A DNA stretch of 10,504 nucleotides from 2-01-FULL-45-10 sp964433975 (GCA_964433975.1 CAYSSS010000052.1:1-10504), one strand, 5' to 3'; shown: positions 1-5,317, counted from the stretch's first letter. Translations and numbers: made by a program. Notes: a model not told the origin generated them from the letters alone.

Positions 1-52
1 GAGTCAGATCGTAACCACAGTGTCCTAGGTTCGAGTCCTAGCGGGGGAGCCA
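1..52 (+). tRNA. 3' part of a tRNA or tRNA-derived attachment site (5' end outside window)
   Basis: A canonical T arm is visible: stem CTAGG (25-29), loop TTCGAGT (30-36), stem CCTAG (37-41). It is followed by a seven-base acceptor strand CGGGGGA (42-48), discriminator G49 and encoded CCA (50-52). Read as an ordinary tRNA, the anticodon loop would be 8-14 (U33 at base 9, anticodon CGT at 10-12). However, the flanking bases 3-7 and 15-19 do not pair, so either the isotype is unusual or only the 3' end is tRNA-derived. A discriminator G with a U-initial acceptor stem would fit Asn or Gln types. The GGGGAGCCA end recurs at 9381-9389 and, shortened, at 8494-8500, so it may be the left end of an integrated element. 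Confidence 0.55.
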
Positions 53-66
53 TTTTTGACGACGCT

Positions 67-86
67 CGAACCGCATCCGCGGTTCG
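67..86. repeat. Perfect 8-bp inverted repeat
   Basis: CGAACCGC (67-74), four-base loop ATCC, then GCGGTTCG (79-86). No T tract follows, so it is not a classical terminator. It lies between the tRNA end and the first terminator. It could be part of a recombinase-binding attachment region or an RNA stem trailing the tRNA transcript. Confidence 0.5.
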
Positions 87-102
87 GGTAGTCGACACAT
101 TT

Positions 103-138
103 CGCCTCAAGAAGAAAGTATCTTTTTGAGGCGTTTTT
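103..138 (+). terminator. Rho-independent terminator after the tRNA end
   Basis: Bases 103-115 pair with 121-133 (13 pairs, one a G-T wobble) around a five-base loop AAGTA. TTTTT follows at 134-138. It would end the tRNA transcript on the plus strand. A weaker stem (AATCTTT 141-147 with AAAGATT 166-172, then GTTTTT) follows directly and may be a backup. Confidence 0.8.
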
Positions 139-182
139 GTAATCTTTAAAAGTTTAATAAGGCGGAAAGATTGTTTTTAGTA

Positions 183-404
183 CTACGGCAAGTCGCCTAA
201 TAGCTCAGCAGGTTTTACCTTCAATACTTTGGCAAGTCTTACAATCGTGGTTAATCGTACATCCGGTGGATTTTTTCCTTCAATCCTTTGAATGTACTTG
301 TAACTAGTTTCAGCGAGTTCCGATAACCGCTCCTGTGTAATCCCACGTTTCTTACGAAACTCCTTAATTTTTCTACCTAATCTAATTCCAATAAAGTGGC
401 TCAT
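183..404 (-). CDS. XRE/Cro-type helix-turn-helix repressor, 73 aa
   Basis: A small DNA-binding regulator made almost entirely of one HTH_3 (Cro/C1-type) domain. Residues about 9-65 contain the recognisable pattern IKEFRKKRGITQERLSELA, then SYKYIQRIEGK and the closing helices. There is no extra oligomerisation or peptidase domain, so it is a Cro/SinR-size protein and not a full phage CI. It is divergent from the HNH-like gene. The 66 bases between the two starts are full of short inverted repeats, the usual arrangement for an autoregulated repressor. No Shine-Dalgarno sequence precedes its ATG, so it may be translated from a short or absent leader. I infer that it is the switch protein of the mobile element and that CCCCATATA motifs elsewhere in the window are its targets. 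The family call is firm; the target sites are not proven. Confidence 0.9.
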   Translation of the reverse strand: MSHFIGIRLGRKIKEFRKKRGITQERLSELAETSYKYIQRIEGKNPPDVRLTTIVRLAKVLKVKPAELLGDLP

Positions 405-464
405 ACACCATATTATTTCATGGTGTCTTAGTATTTGACACCCCCATATATGGTGGTGTATACT
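405..464. promoter_or_regulatory. Divergent operator/promoter region between repressor and HNH-like gene
   Basis: Two inverted-repeat elements are visible. ACACCAT (405-411) faces ATGGTGT (420-426). CCATATATGG (444-453) is a perfect palindrome inside CCCCCATATATGGTGGTGT. The rightward promoter is TTGACA (435-440), 18-base spacer, TATACT (459-464), so the second element fills the spacer. CCCCATATATG (442-452) recurs exactly at 3432-3442 and, shortened and reversed, at 4748-4757. A leftward promoter for the repressor must also lie here (TAATAT on the minus strand just before its ATG is a weak -10 candidate). Confidence 0.65.
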
Positions 465-470
465 TTTGCT

Positions 471-869
471 ATGAGAAAATGTGAAATATGTGGAGATCCG
501 TCATATCACCCCTACTCACCCTACTGCACACGTTGCAAAAAGCTAATTCAAAAAGGCATTCGAAGAAAAATTAAAAGAGATGTTTGTAAGCAGGCATTAA
601 AAAATGCATGGAAAGGCGATGGTTTTTATTGCTACTATTGCAAACGCAAGTTGGAAGAAAAGAATTCCAAAAGCCCCTGTTACATGACATTTGATCATGT
701 CATTCCACGTCAAAATGACAAAATAGTAATAGCGGCTGCTATAATAAATGATATGAAATCAGACATGAGCGAATACGCATTTCGCAAGATGGTTATTGCG
801 TTAGCTAAATGTTTTAATGGCGGCGACTTTGATTTTAATTGCGAAGACCTGCGACATTACAAGCGCTAA
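471..869 (+). CDS. HNH-endonuclease-like zinc protein, 132 aa
   Basis: A small protein with two zinc-binding knuckles followed by an HNH-like core. C4-x2-C7 and C19-x2-C22 form the first metal site. C54-x2-C57 starts the second. The catalytic-type motif TFDHVIPR lies at 73-80, with D75-H76 in the place of the first His of beta-beta-alpha-metal nucleases. INDMKSDMSEYAF (92-104) replaces the usual 'C..CN..K' end. I recognise the FDH.IP....IND.KSD.S layout from uncharacterised conserved proteins. Nuclease activity is inferred because the canonical second half of HNH is degenerate. I chose ATG 471 because a TTG further upstream at 435 lies on the promoter's -35 box. The -10 at 459-464 puts transcription start at or next to this ATG, so the mRNA is probably leaderless. 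Position beside the repressor suggests an early or regulated element gene. Confidence 0.7.
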   Translation: MRKCEICGDPSYHPYSPYCTRCKKLIQKGIRRKIKRDVCKQALKNAWKGDGFYCYYCKRKLEEKNSKSPCYMTFDHVIPRQNDKIVIAAAIINDMKSDMSEYAFRKMVIALAKCFNGGDFDFNCEDLRHYKR

Positions 870-892
870 TTAACTTTTGAACTGGGGCTATT

Positions 893-955
893 GCGTTAAG
901 GAATAATTACCATAATACAAATTCCTCTTATACCGAATGGGTCGTAAGCGTTAAG
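893..955 (+). repeat. Short direct repeat GCGTTAAG, two copies
   Basis: GCGTTAAG is found at 893-900 and 948-955, in the 153-base gap before the envelope operon. The second copy sits just upstream of the likely promoter. This may be a regulator site or chance; nothing else in the gap is recognisable. Confidence 0.3.
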
Positions 956-969
956 CGTACACGAGACAC

Positions 970-999
970 TTGACGATAAATATTTTTGTGTGATTTACT
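970..999 (+). promoter_or_regulatory. Possible promoter of the envelope operon
   Basis: TTGACG (970-975), 18-base spacer, TTTACT (994-999). The -35 is good and the -10 matches the consensus at four of six bases. It is the only plausible promoter ahead of the gene that starts at 1023, whose ribosome site AGGAGAAG (1012-1019) is well placed. Confidence 0.4.
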
Positions 1000-1022
1000 T
1001 TTTGTAGAAATAGGAGAAGCCT

Positions 1023-1577
1023 ATGGTAAGGCCGCTGGTTTTCTTGCTAGTAACATCGCTTGTTACCTTTAATATTTATGCCACTGAGCAATCTACTACC
1101 AAGGACGTTGTGGCCACGGTTGTGGCTGCAGGTGTGATGTCTGATACAGAAAAAGATTTAAAGATCTGGACAGATGAAGCAATGATAGCGACTTTATCAA
1201 AAAATCCATTAACAGATGATGATGTCAAAAAATTGTACATTGAATTCAAGAGTACCATTGTCAATCCTCCGAATCCCGACACATATACAGACTATGGTAT
1301 TGCTAATGGTGAGGAGTCGCTGGTCAAAGTTGAAAGATTGGGGCGCAAAATACACAATATGCTATTTGCGATTTCAGATGCGGACGTGGAGAAATACGGG
1401 AAGCTACTTCAAATTATGAGAGATGTTCTTTACCTAGATTCAAAAAATATCCCATTAGCCATCAAACACGATAACTCGCGAGATTATTACTGGTACACTC
1501 TACACAATAAATGGGTCAAGAATACAGAAATAGAATATAACAAAATATTTAATTCAAATACGTTAGGAATGAGATGA
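1023..1577 (+). CDS. Exported protein of unknown function, 184 aa, first gene of the envelope operon
   Basis: Residues 1-20 are a Sec-type signal peptide: charged MVRP, hydrophobic LVFLLVTSLVTFNIYA, and probable signal peptidase I cleavage after IYA. There is no lipobox Cys, so the mature protein of about 164 residues should be periplasmic or secreted. The mature part is hydrophilic, rich in Asp, Lys and Tyr, and mostly helical by appearance. I do not recognise a family or catalytic motif, and the mature part has no Cys. The ribosome site AGGAGAAG lies four bases before ATG 1023. Its stop overlaps the start of the M48 protease gene by four bases (ATGA), so the two are translationally coupled and likely act in the same envelope process. 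It may be a partner, inhibitor or substrate of that protease; this is inference from position only. Confidence 0.75.
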   Translation: MVRPLVFLLVTSLVTFNIYATEQSTTKDVVATVVAAGVMSDTEKDLKIWTDEAMIATLSKNPLTDDDVKKLYIEFKSTIVNPPNPDTYTDYGIANGEESLVKVERLGRKIHNMLFAISDADVEKYGKLLQIMRDVLYLDSKNIPLAIKHDNSRDYYWYTLHNKWVKNTEIEYNKIFNSNTLGMR

Positions 1578-2626
1578 GAAAAGTATTAATTTTATTATGT
1601 ATAGTAGTAATATTTCTATCGGGATGCGCTACCACTGGTTCTAACATAAAGTATTATGAGGACCACAAAGACTCGCAATGGCTAAAAGATAGCGCAGCAA
1701 GATTTCGGGTAAATATGAAACAATTTCCTGCAATAGCAAACAGGCGGATGATGGTTAGGGTTTTTAGTTGGAATGACGTCCCTAACGCTTTCATTAATTT
1801 TGATAATAGATATATAGTGATCTCGATCTCGGATACATTATTGCCCCATCTAAAAGGAAATAACATATATTGTCTTTTAGCACATGAATGCGCACATGCA
1901 GAGTTTTATCATAAGGGTACGCAATCGGGAGTTTCTGCGCTTATTTCTGTAACTTTCCTTATAGCGGAGAGTGCTGTGCCAGGTTATGGCATAGGTTTGT
2001 TTAACCCCTTGGCACAATCTATAGTAGTCAATGCTTATAGTAGGAAAGATGAATTGACTGCCGATGCAAGAGCGTTAGATTATTTAGCAGAAATGGGCAT
2101 TCCCAATACGGATTTTGTAGCTTTTCTAAAATTAGTTAAATCAATCCAACCGCCAGCAGTCCAAGGTGGCGGAATATTTGATACCCATCCAAATTATAAT
2201 GAAAGAATAGAAAACGTAGAAAACAGGAAGATACCAATTAAGTCAAATATAACAGAAGTGGTAATATCTGCTAAGCAGGCAGAGGAACAAGAAGCAAAGG
2301 ATGGGGCCTTAAAAGTAAAAGAGATAAAAAATAAGTTCAACTTTGATATAGGGCCTTATGGTGAGGCTAAGGCCACAAAATTAAAGGAGGGACTTACAGA
2401 AAGAGATATCAGAGCCTTATTCGATGAATATAACCCAAATGAGAAAAAAATATTGGATAAAGAAAAAACTATATGGGCATATAATATTTCCGGCACTAAA
2501 TATCGTTTCTTCATTCTTCTTCAAAAAGATAACACAGGTATTAGCAGGGTGGCTGATTTTACGATTGATTCAGCAGCTAGTCGATTAAATGAAGTAAAAT
2601 TTAATCAAGTTAATGCACAAAAATAA
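1574..2626 (+). CDS. M48-family zinc metalloprotease, lipoprotein, 350 aa
   Basis: A membrane-anchored peptidase of the M48 family (Ste24/HtpX/BepA/LoiP group), expected to cut proteins in the periplasm. The signal peptide ends in lipobox LSGC with C18 as the lipidated residue. The zinc site is clear: HECAH at 104-108 (H104 and H108 ligands, E105 catalytic), the second glutamate motif with E160 and D164 in SRKDELTAD, and DTHP (203-206) with downstream R211, as in BepA-like proteins. The hydrophobic stretch between about 118 and 153 corresponds to the region between the two zinc motifs in other M48 proteins. Residues about 215-350 form a C-terminal extension, charged near 235-255, with no TPR repeats that I can see, unlike BepA. 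The gene is coupled to the preceding one by a four-base overlap and followed after 12 bases by a lipoprotein gene. Known relatives assist or degrade outer-membrane proteins. Carriage between a repressor and a recombinase is unusual for such a gene. Confidence 0.88.
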   Translation: MRKVLILLCIVVIFLSGCATTGSNIKYYEDHKDSQWLKDSAARFRVNMKQFPAIANRRMMVRVFSWNDVPNAFINFDNRYIVISISDTLLPHLKGNNIYCLLAHECAHAEFYHKGTQSGVSALISVTFLIAESAVPGYGIGLFNPLAQSIVVNAYSRKDELTADARALDYLAEMGIPNTDFVAFLKLVKSIQPPAVQGGGIFDTHPNYNERIENVENRKIPIKSNITEVVISAKQAEEQEAKDGALKVKEIKNKFNFDIGPYGEAKATKLKEGLTERDIRALFDEYNPNEKKILDKEKTIWAYNISGTKYRFFILLQKDNTGISRVADFTIDSAASRLNEVKFNQVNAQK

Positions 2627-2638
2627 GGAGGTCGTGCA

Positions 2639-3070
2639 ATGAAAAAAATGTATTTTTTAGTGTTATTAGCCGTGGCCGTCTTAATCAATGGTTGCGCGAC
2701 GACTGGGCCAGTGAAACATTCTGACGGAAGCAATATTGCCTATACCGATGCTTCACGTGAAATAGCATTTGATGCATCTATTGAAGCCTTACAAAAATTA
2801 GGGTACAAAATAGAAATAAAAGACCAAGAGAATTTTTATGTAAAAGGCTCTTATTGGAATCCATTGACAGAATACGCTCCGGTTAATGCTCAAATAGATA
2901 TAAGCCAAGAGACATCAGGCGCAAAGATCGTCAATAGTATACACTTAGCAGGTGGCTATAATCTTATAGGGGTTGCTTCCCTTGTTTATACTCAAAGGGC
3001 AGAAAATATTTACAAGGAAGAGGCTAAAATTTTAGCTGCTAAAGGATATAAAGTTCAGAAAAGTCGGTAA
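2639..3070 (+). CDS. Small lipoprotein of unknown function, 143 aa
   Basis: Signal peptide with lipobox INGC, C19 being the lipidated residue. The sequence CATTG after the Cys is shared with the upstream M48 lipoprotein. Residue 20 is Ala, with no Asp at +2, so in a diderm it would be sorted to the outer membrane. The mature part (about 124 residues) looks like one compact alpha/beta domain: a helix near 43-55 (FDASIEALQKLGY), strands through 57-100 (YKIEIKDQENFYVKG and NAQIDISQE), and a terminal helix near 122-136. I do not recognise the family; the 'helix, LGY, strands' pattern resembles small envelope lipoprotein domains generally. It has a very good ribosome site, AAGGAGGT, ahead of ATG 2639. 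Its place after the protease suggests an accessory or substrate-binding partner. Confidence 0.75.
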   Translation: MKKMYFLVLLAVAVLINGCATTGPVKHSDGSNIAYTDASREIAFDASIEALQKLGYKIEIKDQENFYVKGSYWNPLTEYAPVNAQIDISQETSGAKIVNSIHLAGGYNLIGVASLVYTQRAENIYKEEAKILAAKGYKVQKSR

Positions 3071-3105
3071 CATTCCATTTTTATAAGAAACACAAGAGGA
3101 ATGAA

Positions 3106-3393
3106 ATGAAAATGACCGCAACGGAAAGACGCGTAATATTGTTTGCCATAGTTTTAATAGCGTTTTCTTTATTCTTTACGTCTTTAAAAGGCCGCTACCA
3201 ATATGTTAGCACCCTTGGCCTAAGCCACGATACGTGGACTGGAAAGGTTTATGCATGGGGAACAAGATATATTGACAAAAGCAAAAAACAAATAGAGGCA
3301 AAACGACAAAAGGAAGAAAAGAAAATTAAAACAAATAAGCAAGCAACGGACGATTTTGTTCCTATCGATGATTTTGAGCCGATAGATAAGTAA
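3106..3393 (+). CDS. Single-pass membrane protein with charged, acidic-ended tail, 95 aa
   Basis: Residues about 9-25 (RVILFAIVLIAFSLFFT) form one transmembrane helix near the N-terminus, without a cleavage motif. A short aromatic segment follows (about 30-52), then a strongly charged Lys/Glu helix (about 57-78). The protein ends in a tandem acidic motif DDFVPI-DDFEPI (82-93). The basic residues before the helix and the large soluble part after it leave orientation ambiguous. I do not recognise a family. ATG 3106 is preceded by AAGAGGA (3094-3100); the ATG at 3101 stops after two codons. It is the last gene of the envelope operon, 35 bases after the lipoprotein gene. A role in anchoring or scaffolding the operon's proteins is a guess from topology. 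Confidence 0.65.
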   Translation: MKMTATERRVILFAIVLIAFSLFFTSLKGRYQYVSTLGLSHDTWTGKVYAWGTRYIDKSKKQIEAKRQKEEKKIKTNKQATDDFVPIDDFEPIDK

Positions 3394-3425
3394 TTGCTAG
3401 AGTAAAGATAAACTTAGGCATTTCA

Positions 3426-3459
3426 TTGTTACCCCATATATGTTATGGGATATTTTTTT
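3426..3459 (+). promoter_or_regulatory. Operator-bearing promoter of the short recombinase; also terminator-like hairpin
   Basis: TTGTTA (3426-3431) is followed at once by CCCCATATATG (3432-3442), the same 11-mer that follows the -35 of the HNH-like gene. TATTTT (3451-3456) can serve as the -10 with a 19-base spacer. The same bases form a stem CCCATA (3433-3438) / TATGGG (3444-3449) with a seven-T run at 3453-3459, so it may also terminate the envelope operon. It is weak as a promoter on box quality alone; the shared motif is the stronger evidence. Confidence 0.5.
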
Positions 3460-3494
3460 GGCCAGAAACTAAATACTTTTAGAAAGGGGTGTTT

Positions 3495-4331
3495 ATGAAA
3501 AAGTATGTTATCTACCAGCGTGTTTCGACAGAGGAGCAAAAACAAAAGGGATATTCTCTTGAAGCTATGCATGAAAAATGTTGCCATTATATTGAGGCGC
3601 AAGAAGATGCTATTTTGGTAAAAACTTATGAAGATGCTGGGTTCTCCGGATCACTACCACCATCGAAAAGGCCAGGCATGAAACAGCTCCTTGAAGATGT
3701 GGAAAATAACAAAGATGGATTTGATTCAGTGCTTGTTTGGAAGCTAGACAGGCTGAGTAGGTCTTTACGCGATACCCTGAATCTAGAGTTTACGTTTAGT
3801 AAAAGAAGCAAATCTTTAGAAAGCGTTACTGAGAAACTGGATACAAGCACAGCCTCAGGGCGCGTGTTTTTTAACACTATTGCTAGTTTCGCGGAATTTG
3901 AATCAGCGCAGACAAGGGAAAGAACATTTAACGCAATGTCTTCAAAAGTTGGCCAGAAACATTTAGGGGGCATTTCCCCGATTGGATACAAGCTCAAGAA
4001 TGGTTACTACGAAATAGTCTCACATGAAGCATGTATAGTTAGGCGAATATTCAAAATATATATAGATGCGGGCGTTTTTAATGCCACAGCAAAAATAATG
4101 AATAATAATAATTTACTTACTAAAAACAACAAGAAATGGTCGCATGCACGGATCAAAGAAGTTCTTACTAATCCTGTTTACAATGGGCGTGTAGCTTGGC
4201 ATAAAACAAGTAGAATTAAAGGACGACTTCCACGGTCTGCGTGGATTATTAGTACAGACAGAACGCATAAAGCAATAATTAGCGATAAAACCTTCAAAAT
4301 GGTTCAGGGTAAAATTGGAGGCGCAACGTGA
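3495..4331 (+). CDS. Serine recombinase, short form without zinc ribbon, 278 aa
   Basis: A DNA recombinase of the resolvase/invertase superfamily that cuts and rejoins DNA through a serine nucleophile. The catalytic domain (about 1-150) has YQRVS with nucleophile S11, the VLVWKLDRLSRSLRD segment (79-93) with catalytic arginines, and FAEFESAQTRERT (132-144) starting the long E helix. The 'recombinase' domain typical of large serine recombinases follows (about 160-270: GYKLKNGYYEI, then WSHARIKEVLTNPVYNGRV). The protein then stops. The zinc-ribbon and coiled-coil part that normally brings these enzymes to 450-550 residues is missing, and I found no continuation in the next few hundred bases. 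It may be a C-terminally truncated integrase or a naturally short type. ATG 3495 is preferred over GTG 3489, because AGAAAGGGG (3481-3489) is a proper ribosome site for it. The catalytic part appears intact. Confidence 0.88.
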   Translation: MKKYVIYQRVSTEEQKQKGYSLEAMHEKCCHYIEAQEDAILVKTYEDAGFSGSLPPSKRPGMKQLLEDVENNKDGFDSVLVWKLDRLSRSLRDTLNLEFTFSKRSKSLESVTEKLDTSTASGRVFFNTIASFAEFESAQTRERTFNAMSSKVGQKHLGGISPIGYKLKNGYYEIVSHEACIVRRIFKIYIDAGVFNATAKIMNNNNLLTKNNKKWSHARIKEVLTNPVYNGRVAWHKTSRIKGRLPRSAWIISTDRTHKAIISDKTFKMVQGKIGGAT

Positions 4332-4540
4332 CCACCTTTACATTTCGTAGACACATTATTTTAGTACGGAGTCATGACATCTTTTTGGTGTCGCTCTAAG
4401 GTTATCTCCACCCCAGTTGTTCCTCATCCTATTTTTGAGTATTTAGGGTCCCGAACACACAGATTAGGCTTTTTGAGAACGATTTCTACGGTTACGTTTT
4501 TTTGGACTTATTGTTGCAGAAAGAAGCAGTATGTGGCGAG
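4332..4540. other. Gene-free stretch after the short recombinase
   Basis: No open reading frame of useful length, RNA gene or strong hairpin is seen. It holds a small palindrome GTCATGAC (4372-4379) and T-rich runs. I looked for the missing zinc-ribbon half of the short recombinase in the plus frames and did not see a CxxC motif or related text. It could hold an attachment site. Confidence 0.4.
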
Positions 4541-4617
4541 AAAATATATATAAATCCCCCACAAAATATATAGTGGATTTTGAAACTTAAAAATTACTTG
4601 TCGCCCGAAAATATATA
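4541..4617. repeat. AT-rich iteron-like repeats, AAAATATATA x3
   Basis: AAAATATATA occurs at 4541-4550, 4563-4572 and 4608-4617, with start-to-start spacings of 22 and 45 bases (about one and two units of 22). The middle copy is framed by CCAC (4559-4562) and GTGG (4573-4576). TATAGTGNATTT also repeats at 4569-4580 and 4620-4631. Placement upstream of a DNA-binding protein and an ATPase would suit a replication origin, a partition site or an operator array; the sequence alone does not decide. Confidence 0.45.
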
Positions 4618-4625
4618 CCTATAGT
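4598..4625 (+). promoter_or_regulatory. Possible promoter within the repeat region
   Basis: TTGTCG (4598-4603), 16-base spacer, TATAGT (4620-4625), followed by a strong ribosome site AAAGGAGG (4634-4641). It would drive the very short reading frames at 4652 and 4689. Confidence 0.35.
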
Positions 4626-4651
4626 GTATTTAAAAAGGAGGCCCTAGTATC

Positions 4652-4684
4652 ATGCCCCCTTATTTTATTGCAAGGAAGGCATAA
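4652..4684 (+). CDS. Candidate 10-codon leader peptide
   Basis: ATG 4652 to TAA 4684 reads MPPYFIARKA. The ribosome site AAAGGAGG (4634-4641) is strong and ends ten bases before the ATG, slightly far. A second short frame starts four bases after the stop. It may be a translated leader for the downstream block or chance. Confidence 0.2.
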   Translation: MPPYFIARKA

Positions 4685-4688
4685 GAAA

Positions 4689-4781
4689 ATGCCATTGAAT
4701 AACCATCATAAAAACAAAAATATTTTAAAATACTTCTTGACAAAATGTATATGGGGGTCTATGCTATGTGCTGGGGTATGA
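4689..4781 (+). CDS. Candidate 30-aa peptide overlapping the MerR-gene promoter
   Basis: ATG 4689 to TGA 4781, with AAGGAAGG (4672-4679) as a plausible ribosome site. The start of the peptide is hydrophilic (His, Asn and Lys rich) and the end is hydrophobic. It overlaps the promoter at 4737-4765, so its sequence is constrained by regulation, which weakens the case that it is a real protein. Confidence 0.18.
   Translation: MPLNNHHKNKNILKYFLTKCIWGSMLCAGV
4737..4765 (+). promoter_or_regulatory. Promoter of the MerR/ATPase/recombinase block, with embedded operator
   Basis: TTGACA (4737-4742), 17-base spacer, TATGCT (4760-4765): a good sigma-70-type promoter. TATATGGGGG (4748-4757) inside the spacer is the exact reverse complement of CCCCCATATA at 441-450. 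This is the third promoter in the window with this motif between -35 and -10. Confidence 0.65.
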
Positions 4782-4808
4782 TATGTGCGGGGGTATTTGA
4801 TGACCCCC
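4765..4808 (+). repeat. 17-bp-spaced direct repeats and G5/C5 hairpin in the leader
   Basis: TATGTGCtGGGGTAT (4765-4779) and TATGTGCgGGGGTAT (4782-4796) differ at one base and are 17 bases apart. GGGGG (4789-4793) can pair with CCCCC (4804-4808). They lie just downstream of the -10 box, so a bound protein would block early transcription. They may be sites for the MerR-type protein encoded next, or a small set of iterons. Confidence 0.5.
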
Positions 4809-4845
4809 TAACGCAATACCTATCATAGAATAGGAGGTGACTAAA

Positions 4846-5154
4846 ATGGCCGGAAGCAAGTATTACCTGATTACTGAGGCAGAGGAAAAGTCGGGCGTTG
4901 CAAAAGAAACTATCAAGCGATGGGAGAAGCAAAAATTGCTTAGTATGAAAGGCGCGATGGATAGGGTCGAAAACCCCCATAGCAAGATGAAGGATAGACA
5001 CTTTTCAGAGTTAGGCATCCAGCTTCTTAGGTGGCTAAAATACATGAATGGCAGTTACAAGAGCAACGATTTTTACCTTAGCCTATTACTGCAGTATATT
5101 GAAACTGGCAAAATATCTCAGGAGGACCTAAACTGGCCGCCTAAAGATAAATAA
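4846..5154 (+). CDS. MerR-type helix-turn-helix DNA-binding protein, 102 aa
   Basis: The N-terminal half has a MerR/excisionase-like winged helix. YYLITEAEEKSGVAKETIKRWEKQKLL (6-32) is the helix-turn-helix, and MKDRHFSELGIQLLRWLKYM (48-67) matches the second helical pair that in MerR proteins begins with a 'R.Y...D' motif. The remaining residues (to 102) are short and helical, with no metal- or drug-binding domain, so this is not a classical metal sensor. Small proteins of this sort act as excisionases, directionality factors or plasmid copy/partition regulators. ATG 4846 is used because TAGGAGGTGA (4831-4840) is its ribosome site; the upstream GTG at 4837 lies inside that site. It heads the block leading to the ATPase and the large recombinase, so a role as origin-binding protein or recombination directionality factor is plausible but unproven. 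Confidence 0.72.
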   Translation: MAGSKYYLITEAEEKSGVAKETIKRWEKQKLLSMKGAMDRVENPHSKMKDRHFSELGIQLLRWLKYMNGSYKSNDFYLSLLLQYIETGKISQEDLNWPPKDK

Positions 5155-5165
5155 GCAAAAAAACT

Positions 5166-5255
5166 AAAGGAGAGCGGTAGCCCCTTCCCTGGACAGGAAA
5201 ATAGCTCTTCCTATTGCACAAAGCAATACCAACTTGCGTTGGACTCTCCTTTTTT
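5166..5255 (+). ncRNA. Structured RNA element, multi-hairpin junction ending in a T tract
   Basis: A long closing stem, AAAGGAGAG (5166-5174) with CTCTCCTTT (5244-5252), runs into a T run ending at 5255. It encloses several hairpins: TTCC 5185-5188 / GGAA 5196-5199; AATAG 5200-5204 / CTATT 5211-5215, or alternatively ATTGC 5213-5217 / GCAAT 5223-5227; and CCAAC 5229-5233 / GTTGG 5238-5242 with loop TTGC. Two mutually exclusive inner hairpins and a terminator-like closing stem would suit a regulatory switch or a small RNA. The cloverleaf-like outline recalls a tRNA, but it lacks a seven-base T loop and CCA. It lies in the 163 bases between the MerR-type gene and the ATPase gene. I do not recognise it as a known riboswitch class. 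Confidence 0.55.
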
Positions 5256-5317
5256 ATGATACATCATTGGAAGGGCTAAGACAAGTAAAAATACCCTATT
5301 ACGAAAGGAAGCGTTTT

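Noticed and set aside
1..52. Complete tRNA with a definite isotype
   Set aside because: The window starts inside it and the visible anticodon-arm bases do not pair, so the CGT anticodon reading (Thr) is not trustworthy, and discriminator G is atypical for Thr.
3626..3997. 123-aa minus-strand frame
   Set aside because: It lies entirely inside the short recombinase gene, has no ribosome site or domain, and has the Ser/Leu-rich make-up typical of an antisense shadow.
5166..5255. Cryptic tRNA gene
   Set aside because: The outline is cloverleaf-like, but the T-arm equivalent has a four-base loop (TTGC), there is no CCA, and a T tract follows.
5234..5317. TTG start giving a 448-aa ATPase
   Set aside because: This start lies in a hairpin loop of the structured RNA without a ribosome site, whereas ATG 5318 has one at a proper distance.
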